From contig NZ_LKBD01000014.1 of NCBI RefSeq assembly GCF_001399975.1, positions 1-64,000 of the forward strand: a DNA stretch of 64,000 bases, given 5' to 3'. A program made the translations under genes and the position numbers. Of this stretch, positions 56,659 to 64,000 are shown piece by piece. The first letter of the stretch is position 1. Each line of letters begins with the position of its first letter. This DNA comes from Pseudoalteromonas sp. P1-9 (GTDB taxonomy: Bacteria > Pseudomonadota > Gammaproteobacteria > Enterobacterales > Alteromonadaceae). A model generated the notes under the pieces. That model saw only the letters and a program-made list of their open reading frames with translations, was not told the origin of the DNA and did not search any database.

Positions 56659-57945
56659 ATGAAGTTAAAACGATTAATGACAGCGGGCGTTGCCCTACTT
56701 GCTTTCTGCCAAAGCGCATACAGCCTTACTGAACTTGATAGCGTTGCCGTAAAAGTTAATGACGGTGTTATTTTACAAAGTGAAGTAGACGCGCTGGTAA
56801 ACCGCGTTAAAAACCGTGCAAAAGATTCTGGTCAGGAACTGCCTTCAGAAACGGCGCTAAGACGTCAAGCAATCGATAAACTCATTGACCAAGCTCTGCT
56901 ACTGCAAATGGGTGAGCGTATTGGTTTACGTATTTCTGATGCACAATTAGACCAAACCCTTTCGCAAATGGCTCGCGAGCAAGGTGCAACCCTTGACGAT
57001 ATGCGCCGCTCACTAGAAGCAAGCGGCGATAACTTCCAAACTTATCGTGAAGAAATTCGCAACGAAATGGTTGCTAGCCGCACGATGCGTGCAAGTGTTG
57101 AGCGTCGCGTTTACGTAAGCCTACAAGAAGTACAAAACTTACTGCGTATTTTAGAGCAGCAAGGGCAAACAAACGAAGAATACGATATCGGTCATATCCT
57201 GATTGAAATCCCTGAAAACGCAACTGCGGAAGATATCAAAACACAAAAAGAACGTGCTGAAGCCGTTATAAGATTATTAAACGAAGGTCGCGAATTTAAG
57301 CAAATAGCAATTGCGTCATCAGGTGGTGGTAAAGCACTTGAAGGTGGGCAATTAGGTTGGATGAACATTAACGAAATGCCAACACTATTCGCTGAGGCGG
57401 TAAAAGGCCATAAGAAAGGCGACATTGTCGGCCCACTTCGTTCAGGCGCTGGTTTCCACATCGTCAAACTACAAGATGTACGTGGTGTTGAAGTCGTTGA
57501 AGCGGTGGAGCTAAAAGTACGCCATATTCTTGTTAAGCCATCTATTATTGTATCGGAAGAAAAAGCGCGCTCTATGCTCGCTGGTTTTGTTGAAGACTTA
57601 AAAGCAGGTAATGCTGACTTTGGTGAGCTAGCTAAAGAGCATTCTGAAGATCCAGGTTCAGCATTAAACGGTGGTGAATATGACTGGACAGACCCGAACT
57701 CTTGGGTAGGCGAATTTAAAGAAACCGCATTGGGTTTAGAAAAAGGCCAACTTAGTGAACCGTTCAGAACCCAATACGGCTGGCATATTATGGAATTATT
57801 AGACCGTCGCGTATCAGACAAAACTGAGCTTGTTAAACAAAACCGCGCGCACCAAATGATTTTTAATCGTCGCTTTAAAGAAGAAAGCTTTACGTTCCAG
57901 CGTGAATTACGCGAACAAGCTTATATTGAAGTTGTAGAAGAATAG
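56659..57945 (+). CDS. surA: Periplasmic chaperone / peptidyl-prolyl isomerase SurA
   Basis: SurA escorts outer-membrane proteins, including LptD, to BAM. A signal peptide (about 1-22) precedes the chaperone N-domain ([19 protein letters not shown]...), two parvulin domains at about 173-275 ([11 protein letters not shown]...) and 285-385 (VRHILVKPS...[12 protein letters not shown]), and a C-terminal helix. The 428-aa length equals that of E. coli SurA. It starts 20 bp after lptD and 2 bp separate it from pdxA. Confidence 0.97.
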   Translation: MKLKRLMTAGVALLAFCQSAYSLTELDSVAVKVNDGVILQSEVDALVNRVKNRAKDSGQELPSETALRRQAIDKLIDQALLLQMGERIGLRISDAQLDQTLSQMAREQGATLDDMRRSLEASGDNFQTYREEIRNEMVASRTMRASVERRVYVSLQEVQNLLRILEQQGQTNEEYDIGHILIEIPENATAEDIKTQKERAEAVIRLLNEGREFKQIAIASSGGGKALEGGQLGWMNINEMPTLFAEAVKGHKKGDIVGPLRSGAGFHIVKLQDVRGVEVVEAVELKVRHILVKPSIIVSEEKARSMLAGFVEDLKAGNADFGELAKEHSEDPGSALNGGEYDWTDPNSWVGEFKETALGLEKGQLSEPFRTQYGWHIMELLDRRVSDKTELVKQNRAHQMIFNRRFKEESFTFQRELREQAYIEVVEE

Positions 57946-57947
57946 TT

Positions 57948-58934
57948 ATGACATTACGTATTGCAGTTACACCGGGGGAACCGGCAGGTATTGGGCCAGA
58001 CCTTATTTTACAGCTGGCCCAACAAGATTGGCCTGCAGAACTTGTTGTAATTGCTGATAACAGTCTGCTAAAACAACGTGCAAAATTACTTGGCATAGAT
58101 ATTCAACTTATTGAATATCAGCCAAATAACGCTGCACAACCACATAATGCTGGTAGCTTAACAGTTAAACATATTCCATTAGCAGAAGACGTGATTGCTG
58201 GCGAACTCAATGACACCAACGGACAATACGTACTTGATACGCTGAAATATGCCTCTGATGGCAATATGCAAGGTGAATTTGCTGCTGTGGTCACAGGCCC
58301 TGTGCATAAAGGCATTATTAACCAAGCAGGTATTTCATTTAGTGGTCATACTGAGTTTTTTGCTCAGCAATCAAATACGCCTGATGTTGTAATGATGCTC
58401 GCTACCGAGGGCTTACGCGTTGCTTTAGTAACAACGCATATTCCTTTGGCGTATGTATCTAAAGCAATTACTGAAGACCGTTTAAGCAAAGTGACGCGTA
58501 TTTTGCATCATGATTTAACCACTAAATTTGGCATTGAATCAGCAAAAATTTATGTCTGTGGTTTAAACCCGCACGCAGGCGAAAATGGCCACTTAGGCCG
58601 AGAAGAAATCGAAGTCATTTCACCTACCCTAGAGCAGCTTAGAAATGAAGGCATTAACCTTGTCGGTCCGTTGCCAGCAGATACTTTATTTCAAGATAAA
58701 TACCTAAAAGATGCCGATGCAGTGCTTGCAATGTATCACGATCAGGGATTACCTGTGTTAAAATACAAAGGGTTTGGTAATTCAGTTAATATCACCCTAG
58801 GTTTACCGTTTATCCGCACATCTGTGGATCATGGTACCGCTCTCGATTTAGCCGCTACAGGCGAAGCCGATGTGGGTAGTTTTGAATTAGCAATTTCAAA
58901 AGCAATTGAAATGGCAAGTAAAAGCGCACAATAG
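57948..58934 (+). CDS. pdxA: 4-hydroxythreonine-4-phosphate dehydrogenase
   Basis: PdxA oxidises 4-phosphohydroxy-L-threonine in pyridoxal phosphate synthesis. Features: [14 protein letters not shown] at the N-terminus, metal-ligand histidines in FSGHTEFFA and [21 protein letters not shown], and [12 protein letters not shown] near the C-terminus. The 328-aa length is normal. It lies 2 bp after surA and its stop directly abuts the rsmA ATG. Confidence 0.97.
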   Translation: MTLRIAVTPGEPAGIGPDLILQLAQQDWPAELVVIADNSLLKQRAKLLGIDIQLIEYQPNNAAQPHNAGSLTVKHIPLAEDVIAGELNDTNGQYVLDTLKYASDGNMQGEFAAVVTGPVHKGIINQAGISFSGHTEFFAQQSNTPDVVMMLATEGLRVALVTTHIPLAYVSKAITEDRLSKVTRILHHDLTTKFGIESAKIYVCGLNPHAGENGHLGREEIEVISPTLEQLRNEGINLVGPLPADTLFQDKYLKDADAVLAMYHDQGLPVLKYKGFGNSVNITLGLPFIRTSVDHGTALDLAATGEADVGSFELAISKAIEMASKSAQ

Positions 58935-59741
58935 ATGAATGATAAAGTACACTTAGGGCACCGCGCCCGAAAACGTTTTGGTCAAAACTTTCTACACGAT
59001 ACAAGCATTATCGATAAGATAGTAACCGCAATTGATCCAAAACCTGGCGATAACCTGGTTGAGATTGGTCCTGGTCTTGGCGCAATTACAGAGCCAGTGG
59101 CAGAGCTAACAGACCATTTAACGGTAGTTGAGCTAGATAAAGATCTTGCCCATCGCTTGATTCATCACCCATTTCTTGCCGACAAGCTGACCGTGCATCA
59201 AGGTGATGCCATGCAGTTTGACTTTGCATCACTTATTAAAGATGAGCGCAAACTTAAAGTATTTGGTAATTTACCTTATAACGTTTCAACGCCGCTTCTG
59301 TTTCATTTATTTGAGTTTTATCAAAATATTGAGCACATGCACTTTATGCTGCAAAAAGAAGTGGTTAAACGCATGGTCGCAAGCCCTGACAGCAAAGCCT
59401 TTGGCCGATTAAGTGTGATGACACAATATTATTGTCATGCAATGCCTGTTATTGATGTGCCACCTGAGTGCTTTAAGCCCGCACCTAAAGTGGATTCAGC
59501 GGTTATCCGCCTGATCCCTAAATCGCCAGATCAATTAAAGGCAAAGAGCACTAAAATCCTTAACACGGTATGCTTAGAAGCGTTTAACCAAAGACGTAAA
59601 ACAATTCGTAATAGTTTATCGAATTTATTAACGCCTGAAGAAATTGAAAACTTAGGGTTAGATTTAAAGCTACGCGCTGAAAACCTTTCTCTAGACACTT
59701 TTGTAAAGATCGCAAACTGGATTTATGACAACAAGCAGTAA
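58935..59741 (+). CDS. rsmA: 16S rRNA adenine(1518/1519)-dimethyltransferase
   Basis: RsmA (KsgA) dimethylates A1518 and A1519 in helix 45 of 16S rRNA during small-subunit maturation. Motifs: [18 protein letters not shown]-binding [11 protein letters not shown], and the catalytic [12 protein letters not shown]. The 268-aa length is normal. ATG follows the pdxA stop with no gap, and the 3' end overlaps apaG by 17 bp. Confidence 0.98.
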   Translation: MNDKVHLGHRARKRFGQNFLHDTSIIDKIVTAIDPKPGDNLVEIGPGLGAITEPVAELTDHLTVVELDKDLAHRLIHHPFLADKLTVHQGDAMQFDFASLIKDERKLKVFGNLPYNVSTPLLFHLFEFYQNIEHMHFMLQKEVVKRMVASPDSKAFGRLSVMTQYYCHAMPVIDVPPECFKPAPKVDSAVIRLIPKSPDQLKAKSTKILNTVCLEAFNQRRKTIRNSLSNLLTPEEIENLGLDLKLRAENLSLDTFVKIANWIYDNKQ

Positions 59742-60108
59742 TTCTCCAATTAAAGTATCGGTAGAAACGTTTTATGTTGATGGTCAATCTGAACCAGAAA
59801 AAGATAAATACGTTTTTGCCTATACTGTAACAATCAAGAACCACAGTTTATGTTCATCTAAGTTGCTTAGCCGCTACTGGTTGATTACCGATGCTAACGG
59901 TAAAGAAACCGAAGTTGAAGGTGAAGGTGTGGTTGGTGAAACACCAACAATTGGACCTGGTGAAAGCTACACCTATACATCAGGTGCAGTATTAGATACC
60001 CCAATCGGGACAATGCAAGGTTATTACCAAATGCGTAACGAGTTTGGTGCTGAATACCAAGCCCCGATTGAAGTATTTCGCCTTGCTAGTGATGTTGTAT
60101 TACATTAA
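59725..60108 (+). CDS. apaG: ApaG
   Basis: A 127-aa single FN3-like domain protein of the ApaG family (Co2+/Mg2+ resistance-linked; precise function unclear). Typical features are [37 protein letters not shown] and [25 protein letters not shown]. The start overlaps the end of rsmA by 17 bp, the usual arrangement, and apaH follows after 10 bp. Confidence 0.96.
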   Translation: MTTSSNSPIKVSVETFYVDGQSEPEKDKYVFAYTVTIKNHSLCSSKLLSRYWLITDANGKETEVEGEGVVGETPTIGPGESYTYTSGAVLDTPIGTMQGYYQMRNEFGAEYQAPIEVFRLASDVVLH

Positions 60109-60118
60109 TTAAGCAAAT

Positions 60119-60949
60119 ATGGCTAAGTATGTAATTGGTGATCTGCAAGGGTGCTTTAATGAGTTTACTTCGTTATTAAAAACAGTAGATTTTAACCCAA
60201 GCCGCGATCACCTTTACTTAGTTGGTGATATTGTTGCTCGTGGTCCAGATTCACTGGCGTGTTTAAAATATCTTTTTGCTCAGCAAGGCAGTGTGACTAT
60301 AACGCTAGGCAATCACGATTTACATCTACTGGCTACGTATTTCACGCAAAAAACGCCCAATCCAAAAGATAACTTACAAGCCTTATTCAACGCAAAAAAG
60401 CTCCCAGCTTACATTGAGTTTTTAAGACAACAACCGCTCGCGGTATGGCTTGAAAAGTATAATACCTTTATTTCCCACGCTGGGTTAAATCCTCAATTAT
60501 CATTGCAAAAAGCGCTTGAGCTCTGTGCTAAAGCACAAAAAAAATACCAAGGTGACAACGCACAGTTTTACCTAGCAAATATGTATGGCAACAGCGTTAA
60601 TTGTATTTCACAAGCTACTGATAAACTGTCGCGCTTTACCTACACCGTAAATGCATTTTCGCGTATGCGCTTTGTTAATCAACATGGGCAAATGGACTTT
60701 GCGCATAAAGGACCTGCTAGCCAAAAATCACCCGAATTATTTCCATGGTTTGATGTGAATGCAAATAATCATTCAGGTATTAATATTTGTTTCGGTCACT
60801 GGGCTGCATTAAAAGGACAAACACCTTATCCAAATTTATTTGCTCTTGATACGGGTTGTGTATGGGGCGAGCATATGACTTTGCTTGAGCTAAAATCAAA
60901 GAAAAAACATTATTGCAATAACTACAAAGAACATAAAAACAGTACTTAA
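60119..60949 (+). CDS. apaH: Bis(5'-nucleosyl)-tetraphosphatase (symmetrical)
   Basis: ApaH cleaves Ap4A to two ADP and also decaps Np4-capped RNAs. The metallophosphatase motifs are GDLQGCFNEF, VGDIVARGPDS and LGNHDLH, then SHAGLNP and FGHWAALKG. The 276-aa length is normal. It is the last gene of the lptD operon. A short AAGCC / GGCTT hairpin 110 bp later (61059-61074) may be a weak terminator. Confidence 0.96.
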   Translation: MAKYVIGDLQGCFNEFTSLLKTVDFNPSRDHLYLVGDIVARGPDSLACLKYLFAQQGSVTITLGNHDLHLLATYFTQKTPNPKDNLQALFNAKKLPAYIEFLRQQPLAVWLEKYNTFISHAGLNPQLSLQKALELCAKAQKKYQGDNAQFYLANMYGNSVNCISQATDKLSRFTYTVNAFSRMRFVNQHGQMDFAHKGPASQKSPELFPWFDVNANNHSGINICFGHWAALKGQTPYPNLFALDTGCVWGEHMTLLELKSKKKHYCNNYKEHKNST

Positions 60950-61110
60950 GTTGTATTTTAAATACTACAATTAACTATTCAGCTATAAATACTGAAATAA
61001 AGTTACGAGTTTGTTAGATTGAACTAAAGTTGTATCCATGTATGTCGATAAATAACAAAAGCCCTCAGAGGCTTACTTATTTTGCCGGCAATTAGTAAAC
61101 AGGAATGAAT

Positions 61111-63126
61111 ATGAAGTTGACTGTCAGCCAACGTATTTGGGGTGGATTTATTCTAATCACCCTACTTTTGATCACCATTGGTATCAACTCACTTGTTAGA
61201 ATCAATAGCATTAGCAATTCATCTAACCATGTTAATACCCTCTCTATTCCTGCGCTCAGAGCGACAAATGAGCTTCAGGTTTCATTTAATAAAATGCAAG
61301 CGCTTGCACTACAAGTTTACTACAGTGACAACAGCAACCAGTTACAAGGGCTAGTAAGCCAGTACCGCGCTGCAGCCGAAGATTTTGATAAATCAAATGA
61401 ACGTCTAAAACAAGTTGTTAGCAGCGATGCACAATTGGCAAATGCCGCCTCAGCTGTTGATAAAACGTACAATAGCTTTGTGGGGCGTGTACAAAACCTT
61501 ATCAATAATAAGACTACTGCACTGCAAATTGAAAGCAGTTTAACAACGCAGTTAGAGACGCTTGAAATTGCCGCAGAGGATGCCAGCACAGTTGTTCTAG
61601 ATTTAAGCGATAGCGCTGAGCTAGAAGACAACTCACAACGCTTATACCAGGCCGTTTCAAATATTGAAAATGCACTTCTTAGCATTGTTAGTAACAGCAC
61701 AGATCTTAAAAATATTAAAAATGCGGCAACGGTAGAAACTTTATCAAACGAAGTAAGTTACAGCCTTGCTGATATTGAGCGCAATATCGAACTGCTTTCA
61801 GAAACCTTTAAACAAACAGATGAAGACTTACATCAAGACTTTCAAAGCTATTTTGCGGTTGTGAAAGAAAACGGCCAAGGTAGTAAATCACTCGCTAACG
61901 TAAAGCAAAATCATATTAGACAACTTGAAGAAGCTGCTACTAACTTATCACTTGCAGAGCAAGACACAAATACTGCTAGCTCTCAGCTGGATAAGCTGAC
62001 CTCTCTTTCGGATACGCTTGTTGTAGAGCTTAGAAAAGAAGTTGAGAGCAGCGTGTCAAAAGCTGAGCTGTGGACATGGTTAGGTATGATCATTGCCACT
62101 GTAATCGCGATTGTTATTGCGTTTTTAACAGTTCAACGTATCACGAAGCCGTTATCAGAAATCAACAAGGTGCTTGATAACGTGGCGCAAGGCGATATGA
62201 CAATGCGCCTTGATGATAGCAATAAAGATGAATTTGGTGAATTAGCGAAAAGCCTAAACCGCGTGACCGACAATTTACGTAACTTAATTCAAGGTATTAT
62301 TTCACGTTCTACACAGCTTGCAGCGGCTTCTGAGGAAACATCAGCCGTAACAGTTGAATCTAGCCAAGCAATTGAAAGTCAACGAGCGCAGGTTGAACAA
62401 GCGGCAACAGCAACGACTGAAATGAGCAGCACCTCACAATCAGTTACTCAAAGCGCTGAAGATGCGTTACATGAAATTAAACAAGCTGATAACGAAGCTG
62501 AGCGCGTTAAAACAATTTCAAGTAATAACAAGCTTACTATTGAACAACTTGCTCGTGAAGTGGCTGGAGCGTCTCAGGTTATTAATAAATTGCATCAAGA
62601 CAGCGCATCAATTGGCGGTATTTTAGATGTAATTAGAGGTATTGCAGAGCAAACAAACTTACTTGCACTAAACGCTGCTATCGAAGCTGCGCGTGCTGGT
62701 GAGCAGGGGCGTGGTTTCGCAGTTGTAGCTGACGAAGTACGCTCACTTGCAAGCAAAACCCAAGAATCTACACAAGAAATTCAGGCTATGATTGAATCAC
62801 TGCAAAGTGGTGCAGAAGAAGCCGTTTCTGTAATGGCGAAAGGCCAACAGCAAGCAGATTCATGTGTTGAGCAGTCTGAGCAAGCTGCTTCTGCGCTTGA
62901 GCAAATCACCCAAGCGGTATCACAAGCACACGATGCGAGTGAACAAATTGCAACAGCAGCAGGTGAGCAGCACCAAGTATCACAAGAGATCAGTGAAAGC
63001 TTAGAGTCAATTGTTGCGATAGCCGAACAAACAGCTGAAGGTGCAAACCAGACATCAGCGTCAGCAAGTGAAGTTGCTAAGCTCGCAGAAGAACTAAGAC
63101 TCTCTGTAGAAGAGTTTAAAGTGTAG
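61111..63126 (+). CDS. Methyl-accepting chemotaxis protein
   Basis: A 671-aa chemoreceptor. AGGA at 61101-61104 favours ATG 61111 over ATG 61105, which is too close. TM1 is about 10-32, a helical periplasmic ligand domain runs to about 318, TM2 is about 322-343 ([21 protein letters not shown]), then HAMP (about 345-397), and a signalling domain with the hairpin-tip core [35 protein letters not shown]. No C-terminal NWETF-type pentapeptide. The ligand is unknown. It is a single gene with a terminator. Confidence 0.93.
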   Translation: MKLTVSQRIWGGFILITLLLITIGINSLVRINSISNSSNHVNTLSIPALRATNELQVSFNKMQALALQVYYSDNSNQLQGLVSQYRAAAEDFDKSNERLKQVVSSDAQLANAASAVDKTYNSFVGRVQNLINNKTTALQIESSLTTQLETLEIAAEDASTVVLDLSDSAELEDNSQRLYQAVSNIENALLSIVSNSTDLKNIKNAATVETLSNEVSYSLADIERNIELLSETFKQTDEDLHQDFQSYFAVVKENGQGSKSLANVKQNHIRQLEEAATNLSLAEQDTNTASSQLDKLTSLSDTLVVELRKEVESSVSKAELWTWLGMIIATVIAIVIAFLTVQRITKPLSEINKVLDNVAQGDMTMRLDDSNKDEFGELAKSLNRVTDNLRNLIQGIISRSTQLAAASEETSAVTVESSQAIESQRAQVEQAATATTEMSSTSQSVTQSAEDALHEIKQADNEAERVKTISSNNKLTIEQLAREVAGASQVINKLHQDSASIGGILDVIRGIAEQTNLLALNAAIEAARAGEQGRGFAVVADEVRSLASKTQESTQEIQAMIESLQSGAEEAVSVMAKGQQQADSCVEQSEQAASALEQITQAVSQAHDASEQIATAAGEQHQVSQEISESLESIVAIAEQTAEGANQTSASASEVAKLAEELRLSVEEFKV

Positions 63127-63151
63127 CGCTATTAACACACTTTCAAAAACG

Positions 63152-63180
63152 AAAAGGCCCACTAATCAGTGGGCCTTTTT
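63152..63180 (+). terminator. Terminator of the chemoreceptor gene
   Basis: A 12-bp stem AAAAGGCCCACT / AGTGGGCCTTTT with an AATC loop, ending in a T run, 26 bp after the stop. Confidence 0.92.
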
Positions 63181-63460
63181 AATATCTAAACGAAACTCTT
63201 TTTAAAATTAACAAGTAACTTTAACTAAGTAACGGCTGTACAAGATTAAATAAATCGTCAGCCTGATGTGCGAGCATAGAGTTGGTCTTCAGAGATGCAG
63301 CAAAACTTAAGAATAACGACTTAATCGAGTCTGTTATTCAAGATGAAAGATCAAAATAACTGAGATTCAAACGTTTAAACTCCCCTCTTTTTCTATTCCT
63401 TAAAGATTACTTTTAACTACACAGCCAGGCTTTAAACTTTAAGAGGATAACGTAAAAACA
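63181..63460. other. Intergenic region between the two convergent terminators
   Basis: No gene-like ORF, tRNA or clear promoter is visible in this 280-bp stretch. One inverted repeat, GAATAAC (63311-63317) with GTTATTC (63333-63339), extended by ACT / AGT, lies inside it. It could be relic sequence. Confidence 0.4.
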
Positions 63461-63487
63461 AAAAAGCCAGCTTAAAGCTGGCTTTTT
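63461..63487 (-). terminator. Terminator of the DUF3718 gene
   Basis: A perfect 13-bp stem AAAAAGCCAGCTT / AAGCTGGCTTTTT about one central base; on the minus strand a T-rich run follows. Confidence 0.9.
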
Positions 63488-63517
63488 TACAAAGGGGAAA
63501 ACTAATTAAAAACTGTA

Positions 63518-63892
63518 TTAAAGACCCGCACGATCTTTTAACGCAGCAATTACAGCTGAACCTGAATGACCATTTGCATCAGCCCACGCTACATCGCCAC
63601 CTGCTGCTAAATCGCTTTTTGGTATCTGTTTAACAATATATTCGCCTGCGCCATCTGCGCCATTAACAATGGCGTGGCGAATTAGGTTATTACCACCGCA
63701 ACTAATGCCCGCATAAACATTACGCAGTTTTACACGTGACTCTTTAAGTTTCTTACGAATACGATTTTTATCATCAGCACCTACATAGTCACAAATACTA
63801 GCAGCTAATTGCTCATTTGCATTTACTGTGTGAGAGCTTAGTAATGCAACCGAAGATACAGATAGAGTAAATAATAATGTTGATAATTTCAT
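63518..63892 (-). CDS. DUF3718 small exported protein
   Basis: A 124-aa periplasmic protein. A signal peptide ends at VNA (about residue 25), followed by the DUF3718 block NEQLAASICDYVGADDKNRIRKKLKESRVKLRNVYAGISCGGNN (shown in part by SICDYVGADDK and RNVYAGISCGG), with two cysteines that may form a disulphide. The C-terminal third (DLAAGGDVAWADANGHSGS) is Gly/Ala-rich. Function unknown. Its promoter should lie in 63893-64000, which ends the window. Confidence 0.82.
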   Translation of the reverse strand: MKLSTLLFTLSVSSVALLSSHTVNANEQLAASICDYVGADDKNRIRKKLKESRVKLRNVYAGISCGGNNLIRHAIVNGADGAGEYIVKQIPKSDLAAGGDVAWADANGHSGSAVIAALKDRAGL

Positions 63893-64000
63893 GGTACAGC
63901 AACCCTAGTAGCACTTTATACTTAATTTAATTGCGTTAATTCTAACAACAAGTTAAATCATCTTCAAGAAATTAAGCCTAATTTCTTATAAACAACAAAT

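Noticed and set aside
57192-57821. 209-codon open frame opposite surA
   Set aside because: Serine-rich antisense shadow of a well-conserved gene; no recognisable domain.
61059-61074. AAGCC / GGCTT hairpin between apaH and the chemoreceptor gene
   Set aside because: Five-base stem and broken T run; possible weak apaH terminator but not strong enough to list separately.

Overview
The window is ordinary core chromosome of a marine gammaproteobacterium. It has moderately low GC, dense short-gap operons, and gene orders typical of Alteromonadales: rlmN-pilW-rodZ-ispG-hisS-yfgM; recA and pncC divergent from mutS; lptD-surA-pdxA-rsmA-apaG-apaH; rapA-rluA. Gene content (DcaP-type porin, imelysin/DUF1111 iron module, SO_0444-type metal permease, AmgK-MurU, DUF3718) fits Pseudoalteromonadaceae or a close relative. 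The genus is inference. I see no prophage, integron, CRISPR array, rRNA or tRNA, and no intact insertion sequence. The one mobile-looking element is a 266-bp non-coding unit with nested inverted repeats at 39195-39460.

Layout. 1-6.7 kb: leftward translation/isoprenoid/envelope operon (start of yfgM, hisS, ispG, rodZ, a LysM-extended pilW, rlmN), then ndk. 7-8.6 kb: trhP plus a ferredoxin, the O2-independent tRNA 5-hydroxyuridine route, behind a class II FNR-like promoter. 8.6-12.9 kb: acetate block (CrbR-like response regulator, acs, DcaP-type porin), with five copies of one heptamer in the acs/porin gap. 13-18.9 kb: DUF3943 protein, recA with a LexA box, pncC, mutS. 18.9-24.6 kb: DUF1835, SIMPL and cupin genes, the Pat-type protein acetyltransferase, a voltage-gated K+ channel. 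24.6-30.8 kb: a 1487-residue propeller-PAS-GGDEF-EAL sensor in an operon with a GNAT and a DUF3283 gene, then a solute-binding-like protein and a DUF1289 protein.

31-39.1 kb: an acyltransferase and a five-gene periplasmic iron module (imelysin, two di-haem DUF1111 proteins, a second imelysin, DUF1513), with Fur-like and FNR-like boxes upstream and a terminator after the first gene. 39.2-41.2 kb: the inverted-repeat element and a ZntR-regulated Cu/Zn permease operon. 41.2-45.3 kb: a D-2-hydroxyacid dehydrogenase, a DUF885 peptidase-like lipoprotein, and an exported protein resembling an inactive transglutaminase. 45.4-51.5 kb: PhoH-family PIN-ATPase, rapA, rluA, DUF3530. 51.6-60.9 kb: djlA, murU-amgK (muropeptide recycling), then the lptD-apaH operon. 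61-64 kb: a chemoreceptor and a small DUF3718 protein.

The main threads are acetate handling (Acs, the Pat enzyme family that acetylates Acs, CrbR-like regulator, porin) and oxygen/metal response (FNR-like boxes at trhP and the imelysin operon, a Fur-like box, ZntR). Several starts were moved from the longest open frame to an internal ATG, on Shine-Dalgarno position or homologue length; these are noted per gene.
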